DNA of 64,000 nt from Hyphococcus sp. (GCA_021776375.1 JAJFGA010000001.1:1-64000); one strand, 5' to 3'; numbered from the stretch's first letter, positions 1 to 9,619 are shown. Numbers and translations are program-made. Notes: a model not told the origin generated them from the letters alone.

Positions 1-256
1 CATGGCTGTTCTCCCCGTTGCCATATGCGAAAGACCATCGTCCGTCGAAAACAAACCGCTTCGCGCAGATTTGTTGACGTTACATCGTATGTTCCCGGCC
101 TCTTTGAGGCAAGGCCTTCAAGGCTGATCGCCATTTTCGACTTTCGCGGGCGCGGCATTTCGAAGTTTTTGCAAGCGATGCGCCTGTAACGCTTGCTGCG
201 CCGCGCGCTTGGGTTATTGTCCCTTCAGTATCTTCACAACCACGGGAACGCCAACA
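1..256. other. Left-edge intergenic region
   Basis: No gene is recognised here. A minus-strand ATG could lie at bases 3-1, preceded on that strand by GGAGA seven bases away, so a divergent gene may begin just outside the window; three bases are not enough to call it. The stretch would then hold the promoter of the amidohydrolase at 257, but no convincing -35/-10 pair was found. Confidence 0.3.
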
Positions 257-1567
257 ATGTTCAAAAACGCCGCCTTATTCGCCGCAACCGCCATGGTCGC
301 GTTCGCCGCGCCGGCGCTTGCGCAATCCGATCTTCGCGCCGATATTGCGGCCGATTATGCCGCCAATCTCGAGGCGCTGTTTACGCATTTCCATGAAAAT
401 CCGGAACTCTCACATCGCGAGTTTGAAACCTCAAAGCGTCTGGCGAGTGAAATCAGGGCGCTTGGATTTGATGTGACGGAGGGCGTGGGCAAGACCGGCG
501 TGGTGGCGGTCATGGACAATGGCGCCGGACCGACGGTGATGATCCGCGCTGACATGGACGGGCTTCCGGTTCTGGAAGATTCAGGGCTTTCTTATTCCTC
601 GGTCGCACAGCAGGAAGATATTGACGGTAAGACCAAACCGGTGATGCACGCTTGTGGCCATGACACGCATATGACGTCTCTGGTCGGCACAGCGCGGCAG
701 ATGGCGGCGCGTAAAGATCAATGGTCGGGCACGCTTGTCTTGATTGGTCAGCCTGCGGAGGAGCGCATATCCGGCGCCCGCGATATGCTGGAAGACGGAC
801 TTTATAAACGCTTCCCAAAGCCTGATTACGCGCTTGCTTTCCATGTGTACGCGCAAGCGCCGACCGGCCGCATCATGCTTCCGGTCGATATCGCCTATTC
901 AAGCGCCGACAGCGTCGATATTGTCGTTCATGGCGTCGGCGCCCATGGCGCCTCGCCCCATAAGGGGATTGATCCGGTGCTGGTCGCCTCGCAGATCGTT
1001 GTCTCATTGCAGTCGATTGTCTCGCGCTCCATCCCGCCGCAGGAAGCCGGCGTTATTACGGTGGGCTCCATTCATGGCGGGAACAAACACAACATCATCG
1101 GCGACCGCGTGGAGATGCAGCTAACGGTGCGGTCGAACAGTCCGGAAGTGCGGGCTCAGCTTCTCGATGCTATCGACCGAGTGGCCGAAGGCGTCGCCGT
1201 CTCCATGGGCGTTCCGAAAAAACTGATGCCCGAGGTAATCCGTTCAAAGATCGAAACAACTCCGCCAACCATCAACGATCGCGAAACGGCGAACGTCGTG
1301 CGCGCAGCGATCACGGCGCAGATGGGCGAGGGTGTATTGCTTGATGTGCCCCGCGGAGGCATGGGCGCGGAAGATTTTGCGTATTTCATCACGCCGGAAC
1401 TGGGCGTCAAAGGCGTCTATTTCAGAGTTGGCGGCACGCCGGCGAAGGATCTGGAGAAGGCCGCGTCCCACCACTCGCCCTTCTTCAAGGTCGAGCCGGA
1501 ACCCGCGATCAAGACCGGCACGGAAGCAATGGTGACGGCGGCGCTGGCGTTGTTTAATCAAAACTAG
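257..1567 (+). CDS. Exported M20 family amidohydrolase/peptidase
   Basis: Metal-dependent amidohydrolase of the M20D (HipO/AbgB-like) group, which removes acyl groups from N-acyl amino acids or cleaves small peptides. The ATG at 257 is chosen because it begins a clean Sec signal peptide (residues 1-22, ending APALAQ); the longer reading from 209 adds an unlikely leader. Visible motifs are RADMDGLP (97-104), HACGHDTH (131-138, metal ligands) and PAEE (166-169, catalytic glutamate), with a C-terminal HHSPF ligand. The length, 436 aa, is usual for the family plus a signal peptide. It stands alone, 54 bp before argG on the same strand. The substrate cannot be told from sequence; a periplasmic peptide or acyl-amino-acid scavenging role is inferred. 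Confidence 0.9.
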   Translation: MFKNAALFAATAMVAFAAPALAQSDLRADIAADYAANLEALFTHFHENPELSHREFETSKRLASEIRALGFDVTEGVGKTGVVAVMDNGAGPTVMIRADMDGLPVLEDSGLSYSSVAQQEDIDGKTKPVMHACGHDTHMTSLVGTARQMAARKDQWSGTLVLIGQPAEERISGARDMLEDGLYKRFPKPDYALAFHVYAQAPTGRIMLPVDIAYSSADSVDIVVHGVGAHGASPHKGIDPVLVASQIVVSLQSIVSRSIPPQEAGVITVGSIHGGNKHNIIGDRVEMQLTVRSNSPEVRAQLLDAIDRVAEGVAVSMGVPKKLMPEVIRSKIETTPPTINDRETANVVRAAITAQMGEGVLLDVPRGGMGAEDFAYFITPELGVKGVYFRVGGTPAKDLEKAASHHSPFFKVEPEPAIKTGTEAMVTAALALFNQN

Positions 1568-1621
1568 CGTTACGTCTAAAGGCGCGTTATATGCTGCGCT
1601 GCAGCAGGAAAATAATGCGCC

Positions 1622-2845
<1,224 letters not shown>

Positions 2846-2928
2846 TGCGCAATGCGCGCGGCTATCGACGCGGCTCACTGAAATGTGACCGCGTTGCTGC
2901 CGGTCTCCATTGACGTTAAGCGCCGCGT

Positions 2929-2955
2929 CGCCATGTTTGCTCGCGAAACATGGCG
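2929..2955 (+). promoter_or_regulatory. Perfect 10-bp inverted repeat upstream of the AhpD-like gene
   Basis: CGCCATGTTT (2929-2938) and AAACATGGCG (2946-2955) form a perfect inverted repeat with a 7-base centre, 23 bp before the ATG at 2979. It could be an operator or an mRNA hairpin; no T-run follows, so an argG terminator is less likely. Confidence 0.45.
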
Positions 2956-2978
2956 CAAATCAATAAAGGAAACCCAAC

Positions 2979-3548
2979 ATGTCAGAGTTTACAATTCACA
3001 CCGTCGAGACGGCGCCAGATGCGTCTAAGCCGATGCTTGAGGATTCACAAAAGTCCTTCAACTTCATTCCTAACCTTCACGGCGTGTTGGCGCAGTCGCC
3101 ACAAGCGCTGGAGGCGTATAAAGCCCTGTCTGCGCTGTTCGGCGCGACAAGCCTTTCAACGGTCGAGAAAAACGTCGTCTGGATGGCGATCAATGTCGAA
3201 AACCGTTGTGTTTATTGTGTGCCGGCCCATAGCGGCATCGCGAAAATGCAAGGCGTTGATGGCGCGACGGTTGAGGCCTTACGCAATGCCGCGCCGCTCG
3301 CCGATGAGAAACTGGAAGCGTTGCGCGCGTTCACGCTGAAGGTCGTGCGCCAACATGGCGTTGTCGGCGAAAACGATGTTGAAGCGTTTTTGAGCGCTGG
3401 TTTCAGTCAGCAAAATATCCTTGATGTGATTGTCGGCGTCGCCCACAAGACGCTTTCCAATTACGCCAACCACTTCGCCCAGACACCGGTGGACGCAGCT
3501 TTTGCCGGAGAAGCGTGGACACCGCCTGCCGCCGCAGCGGCCGAGTAG
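2979..3548 (+). CDS. AhpD/carboxymuconolactone decarboxylase-family protein
   Basis: Member of the AhpD-like / CMD fold, the group of peroxidase-related alkylhydroperoxidases and decarboxylases. The diagnostic redox motif C77-VY-C80-xxx-H84 is intact within ENRCVYCVPAHSG, with E75 placed as in AhpD-type proton-relay enzymes, so a thiol-based peroxide reductase or disulfide reductase activity is plausible. At 189 aa it is of typical length. The ATG is preceded by AAGGA eight bases upstream. A perfect inverted repeat lies just before it and a GC-rich stem-loop just after it, so it is probably monocistronic. Physiological substrate and reductant are unknown. Confidence 0.88.
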   Translation: MSEFTIHTVETAPDASKPMLEDSQKSFNFIPNLHGVLAQSPQALEAYKALSALFGATSLSTVEKNVVWMAINVENRCVYCVPAHSGIAKMQGVDGATVEALRNAAPLADEKLEALRAFTLKVVRQHGVVGENDVEAFLSAGFSQQNILDVIVGVAHKTLSNYANHFAQTPVDAAFAGEAWTPPAAAAAE

Positions 3549-3570
3549 GCCAGCCTCGCCAGCATATTGA

Positions 3571-3598
3571 CGCCCGGCGACACCCCAGACGCCGGGCG
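3571..3598 (+). terminator. GC-rich stem-loop after the AhpD-like gene
   Basis: CGCCCGGCG (3571-3579) pairs with CGCCGGGCG (3590-3598) around a 10-base loop, 22 bp after the stop codon. There is no T-tract, so it may stabilise the 3' end or stop transcription only weakly. Confidence 0.4.
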
Positions 3599-3673
3599 CC
3601 ATTGGATCGCATTTGCAGTGTACGATCTGAAATTTCGATTCCCCATATTGGTATTTTGTATGGGCTGAATGTT

Positions 3674-3687
3674 TGACGGCGCCGTCA
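3674..3687 (+). promoter_or_regulatory. Perfect 14-bp palindrome upstream of the peroxidase cluster
   Basis: TGACGGCGCCGTCA is a perfect palindrome 131 bp upstream of the di-haem peroxidase start. It overlaps a TTGACG sequence (3673-3678) that could serve as a -35 element. It is a candidate operator for the following three-gene cluster; no matching regulator is encoded next to it. Confidence 0.35.
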
Positions 3688-3818
3688 CACCGGACTTACG
3701 CTGAAGTCGTTCAAGTGCAATTTCTAGTGTTCGGGTGCGCCGCCCAGTTGATCTATATCATAGGCGCCCCTGCCGCTTTACGAAATTGATGGCGATAGAG
3801 CTTCAGGGAGTGCGGTCC

Positions 3819-5117
3819 ATGCGCCATGGTGTAACTATCAGCGTTATTTCAGTGGCTGCATTGCTGGCCGCCGCCTGTGGCGGGCCGAAAGAAGAGGCGG
3901 CGAAAGACGAAACCGCCGCAGTTGAAACGGCGAAAAGCGATGACGCCGCGACAATGTCAGCGGACGCTGATCGCGCGCCGGCCCCACAGGCCGCCATTCA
4001 GTTTGTCGCGCAAATAATGGGCGAACCGCCGCTTGGTTTGCCGCCTGTTTCCGAGCCCGCCGACAATCCGACCACGGCTGAAAAAGTCCGGCTCGGTGAA
4101 ATTCTTTTCAATGATGCGCGCTTTTCCTCAACCGGCGAAGTTTCCTGCGCGACCTGTCATGACGCAACAAAAGCCTTCACCGACGGCCCACTTTCCGTGT
4201 CGGTGGGCGTCAATGGTTTGACCGGCACGCGCAATGCGCCGACGGTGATCAACTCTGCTTACCTCACGTCCCAGTTCTGGGACGGGCGCCGGCCGACGCT
4301 TGAGGCGCAGTCAAAAGACCCCTTCCTAAATCCGGTGGAAATGAATCTGGCGAACCATGATCCCATTCTAGAGATCGTACGCAGTGACGAAGCGTATGGC
4401 GGCCTCTTTCAAGACGCTTTCGGCGTAACCGGCGCCGCCGTCACGATCGATCATGTGGCCAAGGCGATTGCCGCATTTGAGCGTGTGGTCGTCTCCGGAA
4501 ATTCTCCGTTCGATCGCTGGCATTTTGCTGGCGAGGGTGGCGCGATCAGCAAAGCGGCCGAGCGCGGTTTTGATGTGTTTATGAATGACGGGCGCTGCGT
4601 CTCCTGCCATACGATCAGCCAGACCCATGCGCTTTTCACCGACAACAAATTCCACAATCTCGGCATTGGCTTTAACAAGATAGAGGCCGATACCGACCGC
4701 GTTGTCGGACATTTTCTGGAAATTGCGCGCACCGACCAGGAGGTTGACGAAGCGGTTCTGGGCGATGCGCAGATGTCTGAAATCGGACGCTTCGCCGTTA
4801 GCCGCGAAATGCAGGATATCGGTCAGTTCAAAACGATGACCCTGCGCAATATCGCGGCGACCGCGCCCTATATGCATGACGGCAGCCTGAAAACCCTGCG
4901 CCAGGTCGTTGAGTTCTACAATACGACGATCTCTCCGCTTGAAGATCAAAATCAGGCGCCCAACCCGTTTCAGTCCGGCGGCATTCGCCCGCTCAACCTG
5001 ACCGAACAACAGATCGACGATCTGACGGCGTTTCTTGAAACGCTGACAAGCCCGGAATTTGAAGACGCCGCGCGCGCCTCTCTCGCCTATCAGGCGCAGG
5101 CAAGCGGTTCTGAATAA
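3819..5117 (+). CDS. Di-haem cytochrome c peroxidase (MauG/CcpA family), lipoprotein
   Basis: Periplasmic di-haem peroxidase of the CcpA/MauG family; relatives reduce hydrogen peroxide with electrons from small cytochromes, or oxidise protein side chains. The ATG at 3819 (GGGAG eight bases upstream) gives a lipoprotein signal with cysteine 20 in LAAAC, followed by a charged, alanine-rich linker (about 25-55). Two haem motifs are visible, CATCH (110-114) and CVSCH (260-264), and the family signatures TRNAPTVIN and FWDGRR lie between them. It leads a tightly spaced set with a Tat metallophosphoesterase (39 bp on) and a mono-haem cytochrome c. Whether it is a true peroxidase or a MauG-like oxidase is not decided by these motifs. 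Confidence 0.92.
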   Translation: MRHGVTISVISVAALLAAACGGPKEEAAKDETAAVETAKSDDAATMSADADRAPAPQAAIQFVAQIMGEPPLGLPPVSEPADNPTTAEKVRLGEILFNDARFSSTGEVSCATCHDATKAFTDGPLSVSVGVNGLTGTRNAPTVINSAYLTSQFWDGRRPTLEAQSKDPFLNPVEMNLANHDPILEIVRSDEAYGGLFQDAFGVTGAAVTIDHVAKAIAAFERVVVSGNSPFDRWHFAGEGGAISKAAERGFDVFMNDGRCVSCHTISQTHALFTDNKFHNLGIGFNKIEADTDRVVGHFLEIARTDQEVDEAVLGDAQMSEIGRFAVSREMQDIGQFKTMTLRNIAATAPYMHDGSLKTLRQVVEFYNTTISPLEDQNQAPNPFQSGGIRPLNLTEQQIDDLTAFLETLTSPEFEDAARASLAYQAQASGSE

Positions 5118-5156
5118 CGGCCAGACGACTGCCCTTTGAGGCATTGGAGCAAAGAC

Positions 5157-6227
5157 ATGGTCAAAACACTTTCCCGACGTTCGCTGATCAGAGGCGCCTC
5201 CGCGCTGACCGCCGGCGGCGTTCTTGATCTGACGCTTGTCAATCTGGCTTTTGGCCAGGGCGGCGCGCAGCCGGACTTCACCTTCGCCTATATTTCAGAC
5301 TCGCATATCCAGCATGTGAAAGGGACAAAGTTCGTGCGCAACTGGGACCGCGGGCTGAAGCGCGCGGTGGCCGAATGCAATCTGTTAAATCCGAAACCGG
5401 ACTTCGTTGTCTTCGGCGGCGACCTCGCGCAGCTCGGCAAAAAGGAAGAACTCGATCACGGCCTCGAGCTCTTGTCGCCGCTTCGCTATGACGTGAAATA
5501 TGTCCTCGGCGAGCATGATTACTATCTCGATCTCGGTGAATATTGGGCGGACAAGATCAGCCCGCATTATTACAGCTGGGATCATAAGGGCGTTCATTTC
5601 ATTACGCTGAACTCCATCGTCACCCATGACGAATGGACCAACAAATGGTCGAGCGGTGAAGAGCGCATGGGCGTCATGGCGGGCCTCGACGATCCGCGCG
5701 GCTCGCCCTTTATGGTCGGCGCGGCGCAACGCCAATGGCTCGCGAACGACCTTGCAAAAATACCCAAGTCGACGCCGGTCGTCGTCTTTTCTCATTCGCC
5801 ATTGCAGAAGATTTTCAAGAACTGGAATTTCTGGACCGATGACGCGGAAGAGGTGCAAGCGCTGCTCGCCCCGTTCGACAAGGTGACGGTGATCTACGGC
5901 CATGTGCACCAGATCCAATACAACCAGATCGGCAATATCTCCTTCCACTCCGTGATGGCGACAGCGTGGCCGTGGCCCTATCCGGAATCTTATTCGCAGG
6001 CGGAGAATTATTTGCCGGTGATTACGGTGCCGATGAACCGCGCCGATCCGTTCCATGAACGCGACGCCACCGGCTGGCAGTTCATCGATGTGCAGACAGG
6101 CAATCTGGCGATAAATTACAGCCTGCCGGACAACTCTCCGCGCAGGGTCGCCTTCAATCCGGAAACCGGCATGCCGGAAGACAGCGAATTCGAAACGCGG
6201 TCCATTCCGCCGCAAAAGCATTTCTAA
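5157..6227 (+). CDS. Tat-exported calcineurin-like metallophosphoesterase
   Basis: Periplasmic metallophosphoesterase. The ATG at 5157, with TTGGAG upstream, begins a twin-arginine signal (SRRSLIRG, residues 6-13) that ends near AFGQ. All metal-binding blocks of the calcineurin-like fold are present in order: ISDSHI, GGDLAQ, GEHDYY (a GEHD variant of GNHD), FSHSP and GHVHQ, so it should be catalytically competent. Length is 356 aa. It sits between a di-haem peroxidase and a small cytochrome c with short gaps (39 and 23 bp), implying one transcript. Tat export fits a protein that loads its metals in the cytoplasm. The substrate is unknown, and the link with the cytochromes is unusual. Confidence 0.9.
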   Translation: MVKTLSRRSLIRGASALTAGGVLDLTLVNLAFGQGGAQPDFTFAYISDSHIQHVKGTKFVRNWDRGLKRAVAECNLLNPKPDFVVFGGDLAQLGKKEELDHGLELLSPLRYDVKYVLGEHDYYLDLGEYWADKISPHYYSWDHKGVHFITLNSIVTHDEWTNKWSSGEERMGVMAGLDDPRGSPFMVGAAQRQWLANDLAKIPKSTPVVVFSHSPLQKIFKNWNFWTDDAEEVQALLAPFDKVTVIYGHVHQIQYNQIGNISFHSVMATAWPWPYPESYSQAENYLPVITVPMNRADPFHERDATGWQFIDVQTGNLAINYSLPDNSPRRVAFNPETGMPEDSEFETRSIPPQKHF

Positions 6228-6250
6228 ACGCGCTTACCGAGGAGCAGATT

Positions 6251-6655
6251 ATGGCGAAGTCGAAATTTGCAGCCGTCGCGGCGTCGATCGTCGGCGCATG
6301 GGCGTTCTCCGCGTCGGCGGATGAATTCACCGAGGAAGACCTCGCGCTCTGGCAGGCCGAATATATGGCCGCCGTCGATGTTGGCCGCGGCGTCTTTACC
6401 GATCCGGCGCTTGGGACCAACGGCGTCGTTTGCGCCCAGTGCCATCCGAACGGGTCCAATATCCACCCTGAGACCTATCCGAAGTTTCAAAAACAGCTCG
6501 GCCAGGTCGTGCCGCTATGGGTGATGATCAATTGGTGCATCCGCAATCCGCTGGAAGGCGAGGAACTGGCCGCCGATGATCCCCGGATGATTGCGCTCCT
6601 GGCCTATATCACCCATGAGCGCCGGGGCGTAGCGCTGGAGCCGGGCAAGCATTAA
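6251..6655 (+). CDS. Small mono-haem c-type cytochrome
   Basis: Exported cytochrome c of 134 aa. A Sec signal peptide occupies about residues 1-23 (ending AFSASADE) and a single haem-binding CAQCH follows. The C-terminal segment VMINWCIRNPLEGEEL resembles a motif seen in thiosulfate dehydrogenase and SoxAX-type cytochromes, where an INWCI segment follows the haem site. Third gene of the peroxidase / metallophosphoesterase / cytochrome cluster; it is the obvious candidate electron donor or acceptor for the di-haem peroxidase. A hairpin with a downstream T-run follows immediately, so it closes the unit. The specific redox partner is inferred from position only. Confidence 0.85.
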   Translation: MAKSKFAAVAASIVGAWAFSASADEFTEEDLALWQAEYMAAVDVGRGVFTDPALGTNGVVCAQCHPNGSNIHPETYPKFQKQLGQVVPLWVMINWCIRNPLEGEELAADDPRMIALLAYITHERRGVALEPGKH

Positions 6656-6698
6656 GGCCCGCCGCCCTTGCGGGCCGGGCAATATTAACCCTTTTTTA
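6656..6698 (+). terminator. Probable terminator of the cytochrome cluster
   Basis: GGCCCGC (6656-6662) pairs with GCGGGCC (6670-6676) around a 7-base loop, directly after the TAA stop. A TTTTTT run follows at 6693-6698, about 16 bp beyond the stem, further than in a textbook intrinsic terminator. Confidence 0.5.
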
Positions 6699-6793
6699 AG
6701 GTCCCGCTTCGGGCTATGGTTCGCCAAGGTATGGCCGGGCCGCGTCCGGCGTTCGCCCTCTTAAGGGGGCGGAAAGCGTAACGAGGGGTCGTC

Positions 6794-7177
6794 ATGCGAA
6801 ACTTGCAGATCGAAGCATTGTTTGGGGGCGTTCTGGCGCTGGTCGTTTTGGGCGTTGCGATTTACGCGATCGCCAACACCAGTTTTGGCGGACCGGACGA
6901 GGGCGGCGCGAGTGCGCCGGTGACCGTCGCGATCAGCGGCGATCCGGTTGTGTTGACGGCGTCTTCCGGTCAGGACCTGATTTGCGAATGTTACGATTCG
7001 GGCTTTGACCTTGCGGGGAAAGTCAAAGTCATCTCGCCGGAATATCGCACCGGGTTTGAACAGTGCCGCGCCCGCGGCGGCGTTGATGGCGGCGACGCCT
7101 GGACCGCCGGTTGGAACGCGCGTTTGTCGGCCAAGCCCTATGAAGCGAGTTGCCGCGCTTACAAGCGTCGCAGTTAA
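6794..7177 (+). CDS. Small membrane-anchored protein, function unknown
   Basis: Not recognised as a named family. The 127-aa product has one strong N-terminal hydrophobic helix (about residues 9-28) and then a soluble, probably periplasmic domain with four cysteines in ICECYDSG, EQCRARGG and ASCRAYK, which suggests two disulfides outside the cytoplasm. The ATG at 6794 follows an AACGAGGGG stretch with a plausible ribosome binding site. It stands alone between the cytochrome terminator and the convergent YciI-like gene, 9 bp from that gene's end. Codon usage is like its neighbours, so it is probably a real gene. Confidence 0.6.
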   Translation: MRNLQIEALFGGVLALVVLGVAIYAIANTSFGGPDEGGASAPVTVAISGDPVVLTASSGQDLICECYDSGFDLAGKVKVISPEYRTGFEQCRARGGVDGGDAWTAGWNARLSAKPYEASCRAYKRRS

Positions 7178-7186
7178 TCACCGCTT

Positions 7187-7480
7187 TTATTTTGGCGCCA
7201 GCGCGCCGGCGATAATCCGGTAGGGCCGGATTTCCACGTCTTCAAATAACCCGGCAAGCGCATAAGGATCGCCGTCCGCGAAGCTTTGCACGTCGCTTAT
7301 CTGCGCGGCGGCGATGATGAATAAACTGCCGGCGGGATTGTCTTCGCCATCGAAAATCGGACCGGCGAGCAGGATGTCGATATCGGCGCTGGCGACATAG
7401 CTGAGATGTTCGGGGCGGGTTTTAAGGCGCAGCGCGAGGCTATCTTTTTTGTCGTGGCAAAAGAGAATAAATTCGGGCAT
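7187..7480 (-). CDS. YciI-like protein
   Basis: Small (97 aa) protein of the YciI family, dimeric ferredoxin-fold proteins often found beside larger enzymes. Typical features are the N-terminal PEFILFCHDKKDS strand, RPEHLSYV, a GPIFDGEDNPAGSLFIIAA core and a C-terminal segment around YALAGLFEDVEIRPYRI. Its ATG shares one base with the TAA stop of gpsA (TAATG), so the two are translationally coupled; YciI-like proteins follow gpsA in many alphaproteobacteria. Catalytic function is not established for most members. Confidence 0.88.
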   Translation of the reverse strand: MPEFILFCHDKKDSLALRLKTRPEHLSYVASADIDILLAGPIFDGEDNPAGSLFIIAAAQISDVQSFADGDPYALAGLFEDVEIRPYRIIAGALAPK

Positions 7481-8490
7481 TATTTCGCCTCCGTTTTAAA
7501 CGGTCGCGCCAGTAATTCGGCGATGATGTCATCGATTGTCTGCTCGCCGCGCACCAGCTTGGCGACAGCCGCGCAGATCGGCATTTCAATCCCCGCCTGA
7601 TGCGCCAACGCCGTTACCGCCTCGGCGCTCGCCACGCCTTCGCTCACCGTGTTGCGCTCGCCGAGCACATCTTTAAGCGTACGGCCTTTGCCAAGCTCCA
7701 GCCCCAAAGACATGTTGCGCGATTGCGGCGAGGAGGCGGTCAAGATCAGATCGCCGAGACCGGAAAGGCCCGCCATGGTTTGTGGCTTGGCGCCAAGCGC
7801 TACGCCAAGCCGTTGGAATTCGGCAAAGCCGCGGGCAATCAACGCTGCGCGCGCGCTCTCGCCGAGATTGCGGCCGGCGACAGCGCCAGCGGCAATGGCC
7901 AGCACATTTTTCACCGCGCCGCCAAGTTCGGCGCCAATCAGATCATCCGACAGGTAGGGCCGGAAATGCGGCGCGCCAACGCTGGCGACCCAGCGCGCGC
8001 CGAGCGCCGCATCGGCCGCCGCCAAGGTCACCGCCGTCGGCAAGCCGATCGCCACATCGCGGGCAAAGCTTGGACCGGACAGAACCGCCGGCCGCGCGCC
8101 CGGCCACACCTGGCTCAATATATCGGTCATCAACAGACCGGCGCCGCGTTCAACCCCCTTGGCGCAAAGCGCGACCGGCGCATCTTTGGCGGCATGAGCC
8201 CCGAGGTCAGCAAGAACGGGGCGGCTGAATTGCACCGGCACCGCAAAAATAAACGCCTCGCGCTTGCCCGCCTCGGACAGATCGCTGGTTGCGCCAAGCA
8301 CCGGTGACAGAGGAATGCCAGCAAGGAATTCGGTATTTTCATGGCTGCCCGCAACCGCCTCAACGACCGAAAGCTCCCGCGCCCACAGCACCGTATCGAT
8401 ACCGTTATGAGCACATAAATTGGCCAGCGCCGTGCCCCAGGCGCCGCCGCCAATAACCGCGATAGACGAAAAAGGCTGGGCTTTTTCCAT
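7480..8490 (-). CDS. gpsA: Glycerol-3-phosphate dehydrogenase [NAD(P)+]
   Basis: Reduces dihydroxyacetone phosphate to sn-glycerol 3-phosphate for phospholipid synthesis, in the cytoplasm. The Rossmann motif GGGAWGTA is at residues 14-21. The family blocks CAKGVE, LSGPSFARDV, the catalytic GAVKNVLAIAAG segment and GLGDLILT are all present. Length 336 aa is normal. It overlaps the YciI-like gene by one base. Upstream of its ATG lies a short divergent region shared with the TetR-type regulator at 8554. Secure identification. Confidence 0.97.
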   Translation of the reverse strand: MEKAQPFSSIAVIGGGAWGTALANLCAHNGIDTVLWARELSVVEAVAGSHENTEFLAGIPLSPVLGATSDLSEAGKREAFIFAVPVQFSRPVLADLGAHAAKDAPVALCAKGVERGAGLLMTDILSQVWPGARPAVLSGPSFARDVAIGLPTAVTLAAADAALGARWVASVGAPHFRPYLSDDLIGAELGGAVKNVLAIAAGAVAGRNLGESARAALIARGFAEFQRLGVALGAKPQTMAGLSGLGDLILTASSPQSRNMSLGLELGKGRTLKDVLGERNTVSEGVASAEAVTALAHQAGIEMPICAAVAKLVRGEQTIDDIIAELLARPFKTEAK

Positions 8491-8553
8491 GGGCGCCTTG
8501 CAAAATGACGATTGAACAGTTTATATATTAGTCAGGCTTACAAGAAATATCAT

Positions 8554-9192
8554 ATGCCGACTACAAATTTAGACGAAACCGCAAGACAGATCCTGGCCGC
8601 AGCAAGCCGCCGGTTTCTTCATTACGGCTACAAGAAAACGACCATGTCGGAGATTGCGGATGACTGCAACATGTCGTCCGGCAATCTCTACCGGTATTTT
8701 CCGTCAAAACTCGATATCGCCGAAATGTTTGTCCGCGTGTTGCGGGGCGAGCAGGTTGATAATCTGCGCACGGTGCTCGACGCCCCTGGCCGCAGCCCGG
8801 CACAGAAGGTCCGTGATTTTTTCCTGTTGAAGTTCAAGCTCGCCTATGAGCGGTTTCACGACAAACCCAAGGCGTTCGAGCTCTCCTCGGAGCTGATTTT
8901 GGAACGTCCGAAGGTTGCTCTGGAGTGGGAGAACGCAGAAGGGCGGGTGCTTGGCGAAATTCTTAGCGAAGGCAACGCCGACGGCAGCTTTGCAATTGAC
9001 GATGTGCCAGCGATCACGAAGATTTTACAAAACACGGCTTATCGCTTCACTAGCCCTGCATTGTTTCACGAAAGCGGCGAAGAGGCGCTTGCCGTCGAGC
9101 TAAACGGCGTCATTGACCTGGTTTTAGACGGGTTTGCCTGGCGCTCAGCCCATGGGGAACAGGGCAAAACCGTCTCAGCCGCTAGCCGATAA
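8554..9192 (+). CDS. TetR/AcrR family transcriptional regulator
   Basis: DNA-binding regulator of 212 aa. The N-terminal helix-turn-helix is clear: RFLHYGYKKTTMSEIAD followed by MSSGNLYRYFPSK, the recognition helix pattern of TetR proteins. The C-terminal half is helical and probably binds a ligand or dimerises. ATG 8554 is preferred because it sits just before the usual TetR N-terminus; a TTG at 8512 would add 14 residues without similarity. It is divergent from gpsA, 63 bp apart, so it may control itself or gpsA, but no efflux or enzyme target is adjacent on its own strand. Ligand unknown. Confidence 0.88.
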   Translation: MPTTNLDETARQILAAASRRFLHYGYKKTTMSEIADDCNMSSGNLYRYFPSKLDIAEMFVRVLRGEQVDNLRTVLDAPGRSPAQKVRDFFLLKFKLAYERFHDKPKAFELSSELILERPKVALEWENAEGRVLGEILSEGNADGSFAIDDVPAITKILQNTAYRFTSPALFHESGEEALAVELNGVIDLVLDGFAWRSAHGEQGKTVSAASR

Positions 9193-9351
9193 TAGGGCTT
9201 TTATTGCGCGACCTGTCCATTTTATGGGCTTGGCGGGAAATAATTTCTTATCCGCCCCACTCTAACGTATTGATAATGCTCATATTCAGTAAATCTGCGT
9301 TATGATTTAGAAAAAACAGCATTGAAAAATGAATATTTACGATATCGTTCA

Positions 9352-9380
9352 TTGACAATTCTTCAGTGGGCTCCTATCTC
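9352..9380 (+). promoter_or_regulatory. Strong sigma70-like promoter for the 39-aa peptide gene
   Basis: A consensus TTGACA (9352-9357) and TATCTC (9375-9380) are separated by exactly 17 bp in an AT-rich stretch. The expected start near 9387 would give a leader of about 90 nt before the ATG at 9477. This is the best -35 box seen in the window. Confidence 0.6.
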
Positions 9381-9476
9381 CCTCTCATCGCCGCGGCATT
9401 CTGAACGCAGAGCTGCCGGGACGGAAAAACAAGAAACGAGACGATCAAAAAGATCAGAATGAAAAGAGAATACGCC

Positions 9477-9596
9477 ATGACTAATTCCGCTAGAGATTTT
9501 GCCCTCAAAGCCGCCATTTCCCTCACCCTTACAGGAATTCTCGGCGCCGCATTGTTCGGTTTTGCTGATTTTGCAACCCGCGGCGTCATCGCCTAA
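9477..9596 (+). CDS. 39-aa hydrophobic small protein
   Basis: Short ORF beginning MTNSARDFALKAA and ending ATRGVIA. The middle (about residues 13-30) is a hydrophobic stretch rich in Ala, Leu, Ile, Gly and Phe, long enough for one membrane helix, with a mildly basic N-terminus. An AGAG ribosome binding site lies about nine bases upstream. It has its own near-consensus promoter (9352) and a strong intrinsic terminator (9683-9718), an arrangement rarely found around spurious ORFs. I do not recognise the family. The transcript also carries a structured CU-rich 3' region, so it could be a dual-function mRNA/sRNA. Confidence 0.6.
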   Translation: MTNSARDFALKAAISLTLTGILGAALFGFADFATRGVIA

Positions 9597-9619
9597 CACG
9601 CAGTCAAACAAGACCCCTG

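Noticed and set aside
1-3. Minus-strand start codon at the window edge
   Set aside because: Only the start codon would lie in the window; a preceding GGAGA is suggestive but not sufficient.
7600-8307. Long plus-strand frame opposite gpsA
   Set aside because: It is antisense to a certain gene and rich in Arg and Ala, as expected of GC-rich shadow frames.
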